DNA from: Thermogladius sp.
Lineage (GTDB): Archaea; Thermoproteota; Thermoprotei_A; Sulfolobales; Desulfurococcaceae
Reading direction: 5' to 3'
Length of the DNA: 5,897 nt
NCBI GenBank assembly: GCA_009904025.1
Contig: WYEE01000103.1
Location: forward strand, 1-5,897
This document shows positions 4,603 to 5,897 of this stretch, in pieces. Below the pieces are notes generated by a model, which was not told the DNA's origin, ran no database searches, and worked only from the letters and a program-made list of their open reading frames with translations. Position numbers and translations under genes: made by a program. Numbering within the stretch: the first letter of the stretch is position 1; each line of letters opens with the position of its first letter.

Positions 4603-5897
4603 TCACACTGCCCCGAAAACCCTAAACACGAAGAGCTTGGCCACGTCCGTTAATAGGAGTGTCACAGAGACCGAGTATATGAAGCCCAGTAGTATTGCGC
4701 TTAATGGTATTGACGGTATAATCCAGCCCCCGTAGACTAAGATAGAGCCGACTATTGTATCGACTGAGATCGATAAAGCTACCGGTAAGCTGGGCCTACT
4801 AGCCCAGAACCAGTTTGTCTCCCTGAAGTTCAATATGTTGAACAACCCGGAGAGCAATAGGACGTAGAACACGAACGTTCTAACCTGGTCGAAGGGTAGT
4901 GCGAGGTAGTCTAAGGCTATGTATAGTGCTGCAAATAATTCGACGATCTTGATTAAACCCAGCACTACTGAGATCTCTACCAGCTTCCGGAGATTCCACC
5001 TCTCAGGCTTCTTACTGGGTCTTAGGTTGTCAGTGCTTATAGACAGTGTTACGAAATCGTATAGGAACAACATGAGTATCATGTGCGTCGGAGACAAGAC
5101 GGGTAGACCTAGGAATAGCGTTGATATTGCGACGAAGTAGACTATCTGGAATGTTTTAACTATCTTGTTCAGGGACCACACGACAATCCTCCTGTAGACC
5201 CGCCTACCCAGATGGATTATGTCGACTATGTTCCTGAGCCCGGGTCTTGTGAGGACAACGGACGCTGATAGCTTGGCTATATCTGTCGCGTTGCTCACCG
5301 CCACCCCGAGGTCAGCTCTCTTAAGGGCGGGGGCGTCGTTAACCCCATCCCCTGTCATCCCCACTACATGGCCTTTCTCCTGGAGTGCTACAACAATATC
5401 ATGCTTTTCTTCAGGGACTGTCTCGGCGAAGCTGCCCACGCTGTCAATTAAACTGCGTATTTCCTCCTCGGGCATACCCTTCAGGGAGATTACTTTACCA
5501 TCTATTCCGACCATTCTCGCAATGCTCTTCGTCACATAGTAGTTGTCTCCAGTGATCATGATCGGCTTTACACCCATCTCCTTGATATCGTTTATGAATC
5601 TGGGGGAGTCTTCTCTAGGCTTATCGTACAAGCCTAGTAGGCCGATGACCCTGAAGTCGCCGCTCTTCTCGACACCTACTGCTAGAGGCCTCTCGCCCCT
5701 CTCACCTATTTCTCTAACAATATCCTCGTACCTCTGTTTATCCAGGCTCCCATCCATCTCCGCGAGGACTTGGGGGGCACCTTTCACGGCTCTCACAGGC
5801 ACCCCTCCGATTTTCACGAGGGCTTCAGTCCTCTTTGTCTCAGGGCTGAATGGCTTGAACTCAACTAGTTCAACCCCGTCTTTTGAAACCCCCTCTT
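4603..5897 (-). CDS. P-type cation-transporting ATPase, proton-pump-like (P3A), C-terminal part (5' end outside window)
   Basis: The frame is open to the right edge, so 430 complete codons of a longer pump are visible; a GTG at 5817 is internal. P-type ATPases use an ATP-phosphorylated aspartate to drive cations across the membrane. Seen here: FKPFSPETKRT (visible residues 13-23) and KGAP (38-41) of the nucleotide-binding domain, MITGD (113-117) and TGDGVNDAPAL (181-191) of the phosphorylation domain, then six membrane segments at about 237-266, 269-289, 304-328, 338-356, 370-392 and 396-424 (M5-M10). The DKTGT phosphorylation site and M1-M4 lie off the edge. FSPETKRT, and LFLYD followed by SISTDNLRPS in M6, closely resemble plant and fungal plasma-membrane H+-ATPases; Asp280 lines up with the M6 proton-binding aspartate (Asp684 of AHA2). 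The C-terminus stops soon after M10, with no plant-type autoinhibitory tail. Proton transport is the best guess; another cation is possible. Confidence 0.92.
   Translation of the reverse strand, partial: EGVSKDGVELVEFKPFSPETKRTEALVKIGGVPVRAVKGAPQVLAEMDGSLDKQRYEDIVREIGERGERPLAVGVEKSGDFRVIGLLGLYDKPREDSPRFINDIKEMGVKPIMITGDNYYVTKSIARMVGIDGKVISLKGMPEEEIRSLIDSVGSFAETVPEEKHDIVVALQEKGHVVGMTGDGVNDAPALKRADLGVAVSNATDIAKLSASVVLTRPGLRNIVDIIHLGRRVYRRIVVWSLNKIVKTFQIVYFVAISTLFLGLPVLSPTHMILMLFLYDFVTLSISTDNLRPSKKPERWNLRKLVEISVVLGLIKIVELFAALYIALDYLALPFDQVRTFVFYVLLLSGLFNILNFRETNWFWASRPSLPVALSISVDTIVGSILVYGGWIIPSIPLSAILLGFIYSVSVTLLLTDVAKLFVFRVFGAV

Noticed and set aside
5219..5539. Plus-strand reading frame of 106 codons
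   Set aside because: It lies opposite the TGDGVNDAPAL part of the P-type ATPase, whose coding constraint explains the open frame.

Overview
The window looks like chromosomal DNA from a hyperthermophilic crenarchaeon, most plausibly of the Desulfurococcales. This rests on inference from several signs: AT-rich TATA-type promoter elements 20-30 bases ahead of starts, GGTG-type ribosome-binding sites, GTG and TTG starts, poly-T stretches after genes, heavy use of AGG/AGA arginine and ATA isoleucine codons, and a gene set typical of that group. No tRNA, rRNA, CRISPR array, transposase or phage gene is visible.

Layout from left to right. (1) Bases 1-305 (+) hold the C-terminal 100 residues of a SufB/SufD-type iron-sulfur cluster assembly scaffold that begins outside the window. 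(2) It converges on 471-1112 (-), a 213-residue multi-pass membrane protein with a proline-rich tail, of an uncharacterised archaeal family. The 165-base gap between them has poly-T stretches and an orphan TATA-like box. (3) Bases 1113-1445 are a 333-base non-coding stretch with the membrane protein's promoter, a 13-base palindrome, a second orphan TATA-like box and several inverted repeats. (4) Bases 1446-2027 (-) encode a LOG-like/SLOG Rossmann-fold protein. (5) After an 85-base spacer with a repeat-palindrome-repeat structure comes the carboxyltransferase subunit of a biotin-dependent pyruvate carboxylase or oxaloacetate decarboxylase (stop at 2113, preferred start at 3510, -). (6) A short divergent promoter region separates it from 3583-4440 (+), a 285-residue protein I do not recognise, with an alternating strand/helix pattern. 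(7) This converges on the C-terminal 430 residues of a P-type cation ATPase resembling plasma-membrane proton pumps (4603 to the right edge, -), whose phosphorylation site lies outside the window.

The genes do not form one pathway. They look like a housekeeping neighbourhood: iron-sulfur cluster assembly, C3/C4 carboxylate interconversion, cation or proton pumping, nucleotide-related LOG chemistry, and two proteins of unknown role. Only the carboxyltransferase and LOG-like genes lie in tandem, and each seems to have its own promoter. I see no clear undescribed system. The best leads are the unrecognised protein at 3583-4440, the repeat structure at 2065-2100, and the non-coding stretch at 1113-1445.
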